This document shows, in pieces, positions 47,642-55,279 of a stretch of 64,000 nt of DNA. The notes beneath the pieces were generated by a model that saw nothing but the letters and a program-made list of their open reading frames with translations, did not search any database and was not told where the DNA came from. The position numbers were made by a program, and so were the translations under genes. This DNA comes from Nitrospirillum viridazoti (GTDB lineage: Bacteria > Pseudomonadota > Alphaproteobacteria > Azospirillales > Azospirillaceae), in the NCBI RefSeq assembly GCF_007827975.1, contig NZ_VITT01000014.1; one strand, 5' to 3'. The stretch's first letter is position 1. Each line of letters starts with the position of its first letter.

Positions 47642-49441
47642 TCAGCCCCGCGGCAGCTGCACCGTGAACACCGCGCCCAGCACCTTGCCGGTCGCATCGG
47701 TGCGATTGGCGGCGAAGATGCGGCCGTTGTGGGCCTCCACGATCTGCTTGGAGATGGAGAGGCCCAGCCCGGAATGGGTGCCGAACTTCTCGCCCGCCGG
47801 CCGCTCGGTATAGAAGCGGTCGAAGATGGCCTCGGTCTTGCCGGCCGGTATGCCGGGGCCGTCGTCGGTGCAGGTGATCTCCACCCGGTCGCCCACCACC
47901 TTGGCCGCCAGCACCACCTTGCCCCCGGGCGGGGAGAAGGACAGGGCGTTGGAGATCAGGTTCTGGAATACCTGGGTCAGGCGGCCCTCGATGCCCGGCA
48001 CCACCAGGTTGCGGCTGGCCGGCGGCAGCTCCACCTCCACCGTCACCGGCGGCGGCCCGGCCTCGCCTTCCTCCCCCTCGTCCGGGGCGGCGCCCAGCGT
48101 GTTCTCGTGGATGTCCTTGAACATGGTCAGCATGCGGCGCAGGTCGACGGAGTTGGCCTCGGCCCGGCTCAGCTCCGCATCCAGGCGGCTGGCGTTGGAG
48201 ATGTCGCTGATCAGGCGGTCCAGGCGGCCGACGTCGTCGGCGATGATGGCCAGCAGCTTGCGCAGCCGCGTCTCATCCTTCACCAGCTGCACCGTCTCCA
48301 CGGCGCTACGCATGGAGGTCAGGGGGTTCTTGATCTCATGCGCCACGTCGGCGGCGAAGCGCTCGATGGCGTCCATGCGGTCCCACAAGGCCGATGTCAT
48401 GGCGCGCAGTGATTGCGACAGGTCGCCGATCTCGTCATGCCGACCGGAGAAGTCGGGCAGCACCGCCTGCCGGCCATGGCCGTAGCGCACGTCGTCGGCC
48501 GCCGCCGCCAGCCGGCGGATGGGGCGCACGATGGTACTGGCAAGATAAATGGACATCAGCACCGTCAGCACGATGACGCCGCCGAACACCTTCAGGATGT
48601 TCACGCGGAACTCGCGCACCTCGGTATCGATCTCAGACCCGCTGCGGCTGATCAGCACGGCGCCCAGCACCTGCTTGTAGCGCTGGATGGGCACGGCCAC
48701 GGTCAGCACCATGTCCTGCTTGCCGGCATCGCCGGCCACGCGCCAGACATGGGTGGCCGCCTCGCCGTTCAGGGCCTTCTGCACGTCGGGGAAATGGCTG
48801 CCGTCGGCCGCCCGGTTCTCCGCGTAGACCGGCAAATGGTCACGGGTGGGCAGGGCCCGCACGATGGCGTTGTAGAGGTCTATGCCCAGCTGGGTCAGCT
48901 GATTGCCGTCCGGCAGGGGCGGCAGCTCCTCGATCTGCACACGCGTGCCCTTAGCCAGGCTCAGCACCCGGCTGTCGGCCTGCAGCTTGCCCTTAGGATC
49001 GTACAGGCGGAAGCGGGTGTCGGTGGTGTCGCCCAGGCGGCGCACCATCTGGGCCGCCAGCGTCCAGGACAGCGTGCCCGCCGGCTCGTTGAACTCATCG
49101 CTGCTGGGCTCCATGGCGCCTTCGCCCAGGGCGCCGGAGAAGATGCGCGCCTCGGTCGTCAGGATGTCCAACTGGCGCTGCACCAACCAGTCCTGATAGC
49201 GCTCCAGGTACAGCAGGCCTGACAGCAGCAAGGCCAGCGCCAGCAGGTTAACGGTCAGGATGTGGCGCGTCAGGGGGGAGATGACGCCATAGGACCGGCG
49301 CCGGCGGGCGCGCACCACCGGCTTGGCCTCACCGTCCGCCTCCACCTGGGCGCCGCGTCGCAAAGGGGCGGCCGCCATTCCCTGCGCCGCCGCGGCCCCC
49401 CCGGCGGGGGCTGCGCGCCGTGCCAGCATGTCCTTGAGCAT
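47642..49441 (-). CDS. chvG: Sensor histidine kinase, ChvG/ExoS type
   Basis: A 599-aa kinase. A cytoplasmic Ala/Arg-rich N-tail (1-52) is followed by TM1 (about 57-78, 'HILTVNLLALALLLSGLLYL'), a periplasmic stimulus-sensing domain (about 80-275), TM2 (about 278-300), HAMP, HisKA ('FAADVAHEIKNPLTSMRSAVETV', phospho-His present) and the ATPase domain ('NLISNALSFSPPGG', 'DDGPGIPAG', 'GLGLSISKQIV'). The ChvG-ChvI pair senses envelope and acid stress in Rhizobiales. There it commonly neighbours hprK; here the two loci are 36 kb apart. Confidence 0.92.
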   Translation of the reverse strand: MLKDMLARRAAPAGGAAAAQGMAAAPLRRGAQVEADGEAKPVVRARRRRSYGVISPLTRHILTVNLLALALLLSGLLYLERYQDWLVQRQLDILTTEARIFSGALGEGAMEPSSDEFNEPAGTLSWTLAAQMVRRLGDTTDTRFRLYDPKGKLQADSRVLSLAKGTRVQIEELPPLPDGNQLTQLGIDLYNAIVRALPTRDHLPVYAENRAADGSHFPDVQKALNGEAATHVWRVAGDAGKQDMVLTVAVPIQRYKQVLGAVLISRSGSEIDTEVREFRVNILKVFGGVIVLTVLMSIYLASTIVRPIRRLAAAADDVRYGHGRQAVLPDFSGRHDEIGDLSQSLRAMTSALWDRMDAIERFAADVAHEIKNPLTSMRSAVETVQLVKDETRLRKLLAIIADDVGRLDRLISDISNASRLDAELSRAEANSVDLRRMLTMFKDIHENTLGAAPDEGEEGEAGPPPVTVEVELPPASRNLVVPGIEGRLTQVFQNLISNALSFSPPGGKVVLAAKVVGDRVEITCTDDGPGIPAGKTEAIFDRFYTERPAGEKFGTHSGLGLSISKQIVEAHNGRIFAANRTDATGKVLGAVFTVQLPRG

Positions 49442-49474
49442 ATCAGGTTCCTCAGGCGCTGGAGTCTTTGGAGT

Positions 49475-49559
49475 TCCTCAGGCGCCAGCGGGGCGTCCGC
49501 CCCTTGGCTATCCTCGCTGCGCCCTTCGGTACTCGCTCCGGCGGCCGCAGTCACGGCCT
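49475..49559 (+). repeat. Dispersed multi-hairpin intergenic repeat, copy R7
   Basis: Copy R7, plus sense, between chvG and chvI (both minus), ending 32 nt from the chvI stop. H1 GGGGC-GTCC-GCCCC (49491-49504); H3 GGCCG/CGGCC (49544-49559). Its middle segment belongs to a different subtype shared with R8. The CCTCAGGCGC start is duplicated just upstream at 49451-49460. Confidence 0.78.
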
Positions 49560-49590
49560 AGGATTTTAGGTGCGTGCTTAACTCAGCCGT

Positions 49591-50295
49591 TCAGGCGTCG
49601 CGGTATTTGTAGCCCACGCCGTACAGGGTTTCGATCTGGGCGAAGTCCTCGTCGGCCACCTTGAACTTCTTGCGCAGGCGTTTCACGTGGCTGTCGATGG
49701 TGCGGTCGTCGACATAGATGTGCTCGCCATAGGCGGCGTCCATCAGCTGGTCACGGCTTTTCACGTGGCCGGGACGCTGGGCCAGCGCCTTCACCAGCAG
49801 GAATTCCGTCACCGTCAGGTCGATCTCCTGCCCTTTCCAGGTGCAGGAATGGCGGGCGTTGTCCAGCACCAGCTCACCGCGCACCATGACGGAGCCCGGC
49901 TCCGCCGTCCCCTTGCCGCCGCCGGCGTTCAGCACCTCGCGCCGCAGCAGGGCCTTGATGCGTTCGATCAGCAGGCGCTGGGAAAAGGGCTTCTTGATGT
50001 AGTCGTCGGCGCCCATGCGCAGGCCCTGCAACTCATCGATCTCATCATCCTTGGAGGTGAGGAAGATCACGGGCATGGCCGAGTTCTGGCGGATGCGCTG
50101 CAGCAGCTCCATGCCGTCCATGCGCGGCATCTTGATGTCCAGCACGGCCAGGTCCACCGGCCGTGAGCTGAGCGCGCGGTGGGCCTCATCCCCGTCGGTG
50201 TAGGTGCGCACCTCGTACCCCTCGGCCTCCAACGCGATGGAGACGGAGGTCAGGATGTTGCGGTCATCGTCAACCAGCGCGATGGTCTGAACCAC
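49591..50295 (-). CDS. chvI: Response regulator, ChvI type
   Basis: A 234-aa OmpR-family regulator. The receiver starts 'VVQTIALVDDDRNILTSVSIALEAEGYEV', nearly the ChvI consensus; the phospho-acceptor Asp is in 'LAVLDIKMPRMDG', the Thr in 'VIFLTSKDDEIDEL' and the Lys in 'DDYIKKPFS'. The winged helix ends 'IETLYGVGYKYRDA'. GTG 50295 is preferred because AGAGGGG lies 8 nt upstream; another GTG is at 50316. chvI precedes chvG in transcription order, with repeat R7 in the 150-nt gap. Confidence 0.93.
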   Translation of the reverse strand: MVQTIALVDDDRNILTSVSIALEAEGYEVRTYTDGDEAHRALSSRPVDLAVLDIKMPRMDGMELLQRIRQNSAMPVIFLTSKDDEIDELQGLRMGADDYIKKPFSQRLLIERIKALLRREVLNAGGGKGTAEPGSVMVRGELVLDNARHSCTWKGQEIDLTVTEFLLVKALAQRPGHVKSRDQLMDAAYGEHIYVDDRTIDSHVKRLRKKFKVADEDFAQIETLYGVGYKYRDA

Positions 50296-50462
50296 GGAGT
50301 TTTCCCCTCTTCCCACTTTGCCCCGGCCGTCCGTCCGACCAAAGTCGGAGGACAGCCCCAGTTCACCAGATTGCCCGGCACTATGGCATGATTACGGCGA
50401 AGTATGCAGCCGCCCCTGCCACTGGAGGAATAGTCCGCAAGGGGCGGGGCGGTTCCAAAGAA

Positions 50463-51017
50463 ATGGGTGGAGTGACGCCGGTGACAATGCCCCCCGACAT
50501 ACCCCCGCAAGCGGCCCCCGCCGGCGCGCCTGCCAGCCTCTCGGCCGAGGCGCGGCAAACCGCCCTGGACCTGTTGGCCAGCCGGCCCCAAGCCACGCTG
50601 ACCACGCTGGTCACGGGCTCGGCCGATGACGCCGCGGCCATGGCCGGTTGGCCTTACCCGTCCCTGGTGCTGGTGGCGCTGGATGGCGGCGGCCGGCCCC
50701 TGCTGTTGCTGTCGGAACTGGCGCTGCACACCCGCAACCTGCGCCAGGACGGCCGCGCCGCCCTGCTGTTCGAGGACACCGCCGGCCGGGAAAATCCGCT
50801 GACCGGGCCGCGCCTGTCCGTCATGGGGCGGGCGGAAGCCCTGGCCGGGGAGGAGGCGGAGGCCGCGCGCGCCACCTACCTGGACCGCCATCCCGGGGCC
50901 ACGCTCTATGCCGACTTCCCCGATTTCCGCTTCTGGCGGATGGAGATCGCCCAGGCCCACCTGGTGGCGGGCTTCGGCCGCATCCACTGGCTGAGCGCGG
51001 CTGATCTGACTGTCTAA
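50463..51017 (+). CDS. HugZ-like pyridoxamine-phosphate-oxidase-fold protein
   Basis: A 184-aa split-barrel flavin/haem-binding-type protein: 'ARQTALDLLASRPQATLTTLV', 'WPYPSLVLVALDGGGRPLLLLSELALHTRNLRQDGRAALLF', 'RLSVMGRAEALAGEEAEAARATYLDRHPGATLYADFPDFRFWRMEIAQAHLVAGFGRIHWL'. This layout resembles HugZ-type proteins linked to haem use. The start is uncertain (50388, 50463 or 50487). It is divergent from chvI. Its stop is followed by a hairpin and repeat R8. Confidence 0.78.
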   Translation: MGGVTPVTMPPDIPPQAAPAGAPASLSAEARQTALDLLASRPQATLTTLVTGSADDAAAMAGWPYPSLVLVALDGGGRPLLLLSELALHTRNLRQDGRAALLFEDTAGRENPLTGPRLSVMGRAEALAGEEAEAARATYLDRHPGATLYADFPDFRFWRMEIAQAHLVAGFGRIHWLSAADLTV

Positions 51018-51024
51018 CACGTGT

Positions 51025-51052
51025 GGCATTTGATCGTGATCGCTCAAATGCC
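51025..51052 (+). terminator. Hairpin 7 nt after the HugZ-like gene
   Basis: A perfect 9-bp stem GGCATTTGA / TCAAATGCC with a 10-nt loop and no U tract. The same two arms form a hairpin at 55224-55243, also near a gene end. Confidence 0.6.
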
Positions 51053-51137
51053 CCCTCAGTTGCCGGGCGCCAGCATCCGCTGGCCTGGCTTCCTCACTGC
51101 GCCCTGCGGTGCTCGCTCCCGCGCCCGCGGTCGCGGG
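51051..51137 (+). repeat. Dispersed multi-hairpin intergenic repeat, copy R8
   Basis: Copy R8, plus sense, between convergent genes. H1 CCAGC-ATCC-GCTGG (51070-51083); a middle segment of the R7 subtype; H3 CCCGC-GGTC-GCGGG (51124-51137). It starts 34 nt after the HugZ-like stop, behind the hairpin at 51025-51052. Confidence 0.8.
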
Positions 51138-51177
51138 TTACAGCGGCACGAGTCAGAATCCGTGCCGCTGATATAAA

Positions 51178-51855
51178 TCACATCCCTGCCAGGGAGCGGA
51201 TGGCGCTGTATTCATGTGTGCGCACGCCGCCGATGGCCGGCTGGCTGGCGGTGGTGACCAGGGCCGCGGCCACCACCTTGGCCGGAATCGGGCGGTACTT
51301 TTCCAGACGGCCGCTGAGGAAGGGGCCGACCACGGGCGCCAGCAGCTGGAAGAACCGTTCCAGCGGCCGCTCCTGCCTGCGCTTGCCCAGCAGCAGCGAG
51401 GGGCGCAGGAAATGGCGGGAGGTGAAGCCCAGGGTGGCCACGTAATCCTCCATCATGCCCTTGGTCTTCAAATACAGGCGATGGGAGGTCGAGTCGGCAT
51501 CGACGGAGGAGACGCCGCCGAAAAAGGTGGCGCCGGCGCGGCGCGCCGCCTTGGCCACCGTCACCACATACTTCAGGTCCACATCCTGGAAAGCGGCGTC
51601 GCTGCCGGCGTCCTTGCGGGTGGTGCCCAGGGCGCACAGCAGGGCGTCCACCTGCACGTCCGGCGGCAGGTCGGTCAGGGTGGCGAAATCCACCACCAGC
51701 TCACGCAGCTTGGCATGCCGCAGGCCGGTGGGCGTGCGCACCAGGCTGACCACCTGGGCCACCTTGGGCGACTCCAGCAGCATGGTCAGGGCATGGGCGC
51801 CCACCAGGCCCGTGCCGCCCACCAGCAAAACCCGCAAACCACCCGCCTGATCCAT
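51178..51855 (-). CDS. NAD(P)-binding Rossmann protein, HTATIP2/TIP30-like
   Basis: A 225-aa atypical short-chain dehydrogenase-type protein. The nucleotide-binding motif is 'VLLVGGTGLVGAHALTMLL' (about 9-27), 'LCALGTTRKDAGSDAAFQDVD' follows, and 'GVSSVDADSTSHRLYLKTKGMMEDYV' carries the Tyr-x3-Lys-like pair. The C-terminus 'FLRPSLLLGKRRQERPLERFFQLLAPVVGPFLSG' matches the oxidoreductase group around TIP30. Substrate unknown. It is convergent with the HugZ-like gene and divergent from the small membrane protein gene. Confidence 0.83.
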   Translation of the reverse strand: MDQAGGLRVLLVGGTGLVGAHALTMLLESPKVAQVVSLVRTPTGLRHAKLRELVVDFATLTDLPPDVQVDALLCALGTTRKDAGSDAAFQDVDLKYVVTVAKAARRAGATFFGGVSSVDADSTSHRLYLKTKGMMEDYVATLGFTSRHFLRPSLLLGKRRQERPLERFFQLLAPVVGPFLSGRLEKYRPIPAKVVAAALVTTASQPAIGGVRTHEYSAIRSLAGM

Positions 51856-51960
51856 GCCCGCCCATCCTTGAAAGCCGAATGACCCAAAACCGCGAAATCG
51901 CGGGACCTTAACACGGGATCTGGGCGTTAAGGAAAGAGGTGCCGGTTTGAACCGGGTTTA

Positions 51961-51976
51961 TTTCGCAATTGCGAAA
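51961..51976. promoter_or_regulatory. Perfect 16-bp palindrome, candidate operator
   Basis: TTTCGCAA-TTGCGAAA, in the divergent intergenic region between the Rossmann protein (start 51855) and the small membrane protein (start 52068). A second near-perfect hairpin (GGATGTCT / AGACGTCC) follows at 51983-52003. The regulator is unknown. Confidence 0.5.
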
Positions 51977-52067
51977 GACTGGGGATGTCTTTTTCAGACG
52001 TCCAAATGGGTAGTGGCGGAATCGAAAAAGTGAGCGCATCATTCCTGTAATAAATAGGGAGGCTGCT

Positions 52068-52484
52068 ATGAAAAAGGACGCTCAGATCCTTCAGGATGTG
52101 CCTGCTTTCAATGCGATCGGCCTTGGCCTGGTTTTCGGCATGTCCGAACTGGCCGTGTACGGCGCCGCCCAGCTCTTGCTGCCCGGTCTGGGCCTGAAGA
52201 TGGACATCGCCATCCTGGCCTGGGGGGCCAGCCTGATGATCCTGGGGCCGACCCTGGGCTTGGCCGCCATCTACGGCCTGCACCAGGTGGTGGCGAAGAG
52301 TGGCCCGGGCAAACCCTCCGGCCACAGCCTGGCGCCCGTGCCGCCGGGCACACCGGGCTCGGACGACAAACCCACCAACTGGTTCCCCTACGACCCTGAC
52401 AGCATCGACATGTTCGACACCGAAAGCCCCTATCCGCATGTGGGCGCGAAAGCGCCGGCGAGGCCGCTGGAAACCGTCAGGTAG
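52068..52484 (+). CDS. Small membrane protein, 138 aa
   Basis: Not recognised. It has two hydrophobic segments (about 15-40, 'FNAIGLGLVFGMSELAVYGAAQLLL', and 46-68, 'IAILAWGASLMILGPTLGLAAIY'), then a soluble Pro/Asp-rich C-terminal tail of about 65 residues ('SGPGKPSGHSLAPVPPGT', 'NWFPYDPDSIDMFDTE'). GGGAGG lies 6 nt upstream. It is monocistronic: a palindrome upstream and its own terminator downstream suggest a separately regulated unit. Confidence 0.75.
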   Translation: MKKDAQILQDVPAFNAIGLGLVFGMSELAVYGAAQLLLPGLGLKMDIAILAWGASLMILGPTLGLAAIYGLHQVVAKSGPGKPSGHSLAPVPPGTPGSDDKPTNWFPYDPDSIDMFDTESPYPHVGAKAPARPLETVR

Positions 52485-52505
52485 GCGACGCAGCCCCATC
52501 ACGAC

Positions 52506-52536
52506 AAAGGCCGGCCCCATGACGGAGCCGGCCTTT
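52506..52536. terminator. Rho-independent terminator, convergent genes
   Basis: A 10-bp stem AAAGGCCGGC / GCCGGCCTTT with an 11-nt loop and a TTTTG tail on the plus strand. It lies between the small membrane protein and the DUF3501 gene, so it may serve both. Confidence 0.85.
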
Positions 52537-52544
52537 TGTTTGTC

Positions 52545-53159
52545 TCAATCAAAATCCTCGGCCAAAGCGGCACGCACGGCCTCCGGCATCACCGTCATGT
52601 GCGGATATTGGTCATGGTCGATGCCCACCACCACCCGCGTGTTCGGCTGGCGGAACAGGGCTACCTGGGCGTCGGTGAAGGGGAAGTGGACGAACTGCAC
52701 GCTGGAGGCCTTGCCGGCGGCGGAGGTGCGGTCCAGGTCGGCCTCGGGCAGGCCGCGCACCTTTTCGCCGGCGAACTCCAGCCACAGGGTGTTCTCCACC
52801 CCGCCCAGCCGCCCCAGCAGGGCCTTGCGCCGCAGGGGGTCGTCGATTTCGAACATGACGGTGGCCACCAGTTCCCGCCCCTTGGGGATCAGCGGGTTGT
52901 AGGCGCGCAGCTCATCCTCGACCTGGGCCTCGCCGCCACGCTCGATGAACAGCATCTCGTGCACCTGGGACCACATGGTCTCATAGCTTTCGAAATGGAA
53001 GGTGGCATAGGGCCCCACCGCCAGGCGGCGGGTGCGCTTCACCGCCACCAGGGCGCGGCGGCGCTCCGCCCGTATCCGGCCGTACTCGTCCATGGGCATG
53101 ATGTCGTCCCGGCCGATGGCGTGCCGCCGGCTGGAAACGGGAGAGGGGGCCTGGGTCAT
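52545..53159 (-). CDS. DUF3501 family protein
   Basis: A 204-aa protein with the DUF3501 pattern ('YGRIRAERRRALVAVKRTRRLAVGPYATFHFESYETMWSQVHEMLFIERGG', 'DELRAYNPLIPKGRELVATVMFEIDDP'). Its function is unknown. It is typically found next to a rubrerythrin and a heterodisulfide-reductase-like Fe-S protein, exactly as here. AGGAGA precedes the ATG by 8 nt. The Fe-S gene ends 42 nt upstream, so it is the last gene of a three-gene operon. Confidence 0.85.
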   Translation of the reverse strand: MTQAPSPVSSRRHAIGRDDIMPMDEYGRIRAERRRALVAVKRTRRLAVGPYATFHFESYETMWSQVHEMLFIERGGEAQVEDELRAYNPLIPKGRELVATVMFEIDDPLRRKALLGRLGGVENTLWLEFAGEKVRGLPEADLDRTSAAGKASSVQFVHFPFTDAQVALFRQPNTRVVVGIDHDQYPHMTVMPEAVRAALAEDFD

Positions 53160-53201
53160 GACGGGGTCTCCTGAACGCGCCCGGACTATGCCCCAAAGGC
53201 G

Positions 53202-54578
53202 TCACAGCCCATAGGCCCGGGCGAAGATCTCAACGGGGTGCAGCTGTTCCAGCAAGGCGGCCCGCGCCGGATCCAGCCGCTCCACCCCCTGGCGAACGTG
53301 TTCGCCCGCCAGGGGGCATTCGGATGCCAGGTAGTGCTTGGCATTCTTGACGGCCTGGCTGGCCACCGGCCTGCCCACCTTCAGGGCCGTCTCGAAATTG
53401 CCCTTCATGACGCCCCAGCTGCCGCCATGGCCGGAGCAGCGTTCCACCACCTTCAGCTCGGCCGGGCCCATCCGCCCGCCCTCGGCGTCCTTGGGGATCA
53501 GGCGCAGCATCTCCGCCGCCTTCTGCCCCATGTTCTGCGCCCGGGCGTGGCAGGCGATGTGCAGGGTCACACCGCCCTCCAGCGGGCGCAGGCCGGGGGC
53601 CAGCCCTTCCTTCTGGGCGATGTCGACGATGTATTCCGCGATGTCGAAGGTGGCCTTGGACAACCGCTCCACCGCCGCGCGGTCGGGATGGTCCGTCGGC
53701 ACCAAATGCAGCCATTCGAATTTCAGCATCAGGGCGCAGGACGGCACCAGGGCGATGACGTCATAGCCCTGGTCGATCCAGCGGCCCAAGTGACGGGCGA
53801 CCATGCCGGCGTTTTCCACCACCTGTTCAATACGCCCCTGTTCCAGTTGGGGCATGCCGCAGCAGGCGGGATAAGCCACGTCCGTCGCCACCCCGTTGTG
53901 CGCCAGGATGGACTGCGCCGCCAGGCCGATGCCGGGGTTGTTAAAGTTGACGAAACAGGTGGCGTAGAACACCGCCTTGCGCTCCGCGGCCGGTCCCACC
54001 GGGTTGACCGCCGGCGGGTCGTCGGCCGCGCGCGCGACGAAGCTGCGGCCGTGGAACTTGGGCAGACTGGCGGCGGCGTCAATATTCGCCACCGTTTCCA
54101 TCATGCGGCGCGTCAGCCGGTTGCCGGTGGAGGTGGCCCAATTCACCAGGGACGCCACCTTGCCCGCGACACGGCCGTTGCGGTCGGTGCGGGTCATCTG
54201 GTCCACCGCGAAGGGTACACCGTGTTTGCGCACCTGCACCGCGCGATAGCGCAGCATCAGATGGGGAAAATCCAGGTTGAAGGGGTGCGGCGGCACGTAC
54301 GGGCACTTGGTCAGGAAGCACATGTCGCACAGCGTGCAGGCGTCCACGACCTTGGCGAAATCCTTGCTCTCCACCGTATCCAGTTCTTCCGACGGCGAAT
54401 GGTCCACCATGTCGAACAGGCGGGGAAAGCTGTCACACAGGTTGAAGCAGCGACGGCAGCCGTGGCAGACGTCGAAGACGCGCCGCATCTCCGCGTCCAG
54501 CAGCGCCTCGTCATAAAAATCCGCGTTCTGCCAATCCACCGGATGGCGGACGGGGGCCTCCAGGCTGCCTTCGCGCAT
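53202..54578 (-). CDS. GlpC/HdrD-like iron-sulfur oxidoreductase
   Basis: A 458-aa soluble protein with two 4Fe-4S motifs near the N-terminus ('CHGCRRCFNLC' and 'CTLCDMCFLTKCP', about 37-95) and two CCG-type domains ('YPACCGMPQLEQG' and 'VERCSGHGGSWGVM', the latter with a Ser in place of the second Cys). It probably moves electrons between a donor and rubrerythrin; no flavin domain is present. ATG 54578 is chosen because GGAGG lies 8 nt upstream; a frame to 54608 is possible. Confidence 0.9.
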   Translation of the reverse strand: MREGSLEAPVRHPVDWQNADFYDEALLDAEMRRVFDVCHGCRRCFNLCDSFPRLFDMVDHSPSEELDTVESKDFAKVVDACTLCDMCFLTKCPYVPPHPFNLDFPHLMLRYRAVQVRKHGVPFAVDQMTRTDRNGRVAGKVASLVNWATSTGNRLTRRMMETVANIDAAASLPKFHGRSFVARAADDPPAVNPVGPAAERKAVFYATCFVNFNNPGIGLAAQSILAHNGVATDVAYPACCGMPQLEQGRIEQVVENAGMVARHLGRWIDQGYDVIALVPSCALMLKFEWLHLVPTDHPDRAAVERLSKATFDIAEYIVDIAQKEGLAPGLRPLEGGVTLHIACHARAQNMGQKAAEMLRLIPKDAEGGRMGPAELKVVERCSGHGGSWGVMKGNFETALKVGRPVASQAVKNAKHYLASECPLAGEHVRQGVERLDPARAALLEQLHPVEIFARAYGL

Positions 54579-54666
54579 GGGCGCACCTCCACCGGCGCCG
54601 GCCTGCATCCAGGAAGGGGCGTCGGGATAGGGCTGGGGAAGATCAGGCGTTACCGGGGGCGGGGAG

Positions 54667-55086
54667 TCAGCTGTTCAGCTGGTCCAGCGCCTTCTGGAAA
54701 CGGCCGGCGTGGCTTTTCTCCGCCTTGGCCAGCGTCTCGAACCAGTCGGCGATCTCGTCAAAGCCCTCATCGCGGGCGGTGCGGGCCATGCCGGGATACA
54801 TGTCGGTGTATTCGTGCGTCTCGCCGGCAATGGCGGCCTTCAGGTTCAGGTCGGTGGAACCGATGGGCTCACCCGTCGCCGGGTCGCCGACCTCTTCCAG
54901 GAATTCCAGGTGGCCGTGGGCGTGGCCGGTCTCGCCTTCAGCGGTGGAGCGGAACACGGCCGCGACATCGTTGTAGCCTTCGATGTCGGCCTTTTGCGCG
55001 AAATAGAGATAACGGCGATTGGCCTGGCTTTCGCCCGAGAACGCTTCCTTCAGGTTGCTTTCGGTCTTGGTACCCTTGAGCGACAT
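54667..55086 (-). CDS. Rubrerythrin (diiron domain only)
   Basis: A 139-aa rubrerythrin diiron four-helix protein with Glu-rich metal motifs 'NLKEAFSGESQANRRYLYFA', 'ExxH' in 'STAEGETGHAHGHLEFL', 'AIAGETHEYTDMY' and 'LAKAEKSHAGRF'. It lacks the C-terminal rubredoxin domain, so it needs an external electron donor, plausibly the Fe-S protein downstream. Its role is peroxide reduction in iron-related oxidative stress. An Irr-like box lies about 110 nt upstream and irr is the next gene. Confidence 0.94.
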   Translation of the reverse strand: MSLKGTKTESNLKEAFSGESQANRRYLYFAQKADIEGYNDVAAVFRSTAEGETGHAHGHLEFLEEVGDPATGEPIGSTDLNLKAAIAGETHEYTDMYPGMARTARDEGFDEIADWFETLAKAEKSHAGRFQKALDQLNS

Positions 55087-55193
55087 GGCAACAGTCCTCC
55101 ACGACAGGGTTCACGCAAACCTTCAGCGGCCATCTGCGGTGGCCTTTCATGCGGGCGATGATCATGCCACGCCCAAGCCGGCGGGGCAATTCG

Positions 55194-55210
55194 TCTAGAG
55201 AAATTCTAAA
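55194..55210 (-). promoter_or_regulatory. Irr-type iron control element upstream of rubrerythrin
   Basis: TCTAGAG-AAA-TTCTAAA: one half-site is perfect and the other has two mismatches relative to a TTTAGAA-n3-TTCTAAA palindrome, the shape of Irr boxes in Alphaproteobacteria. It lies 108 nt upstream of the rubrerythrin start, in an AT-rich patch. Confidence 0.6.
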
Positions 55211-55223
55211 CTGTTATGCGGTC

Positions 55224-55243
55224 GGCATTTGAGATCAAATGCC
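55224..55243. terminator. Hairpin between irr and the rubrerythrin operon
   Basis: A perfect 9-bp stem GGCATTTGA / TCAAATGCC with a 2-nt centre, 37 nt after the irr stop on the minus strand. The arms are identical to those of the hairpin at 51025-51052. A terminator for irr is likely. Confidence 0.6.
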
Positions 55244-55279
55244 GCCCCCCAAGCGCGCGCAGCAAAGGGAGGCCGCCGT

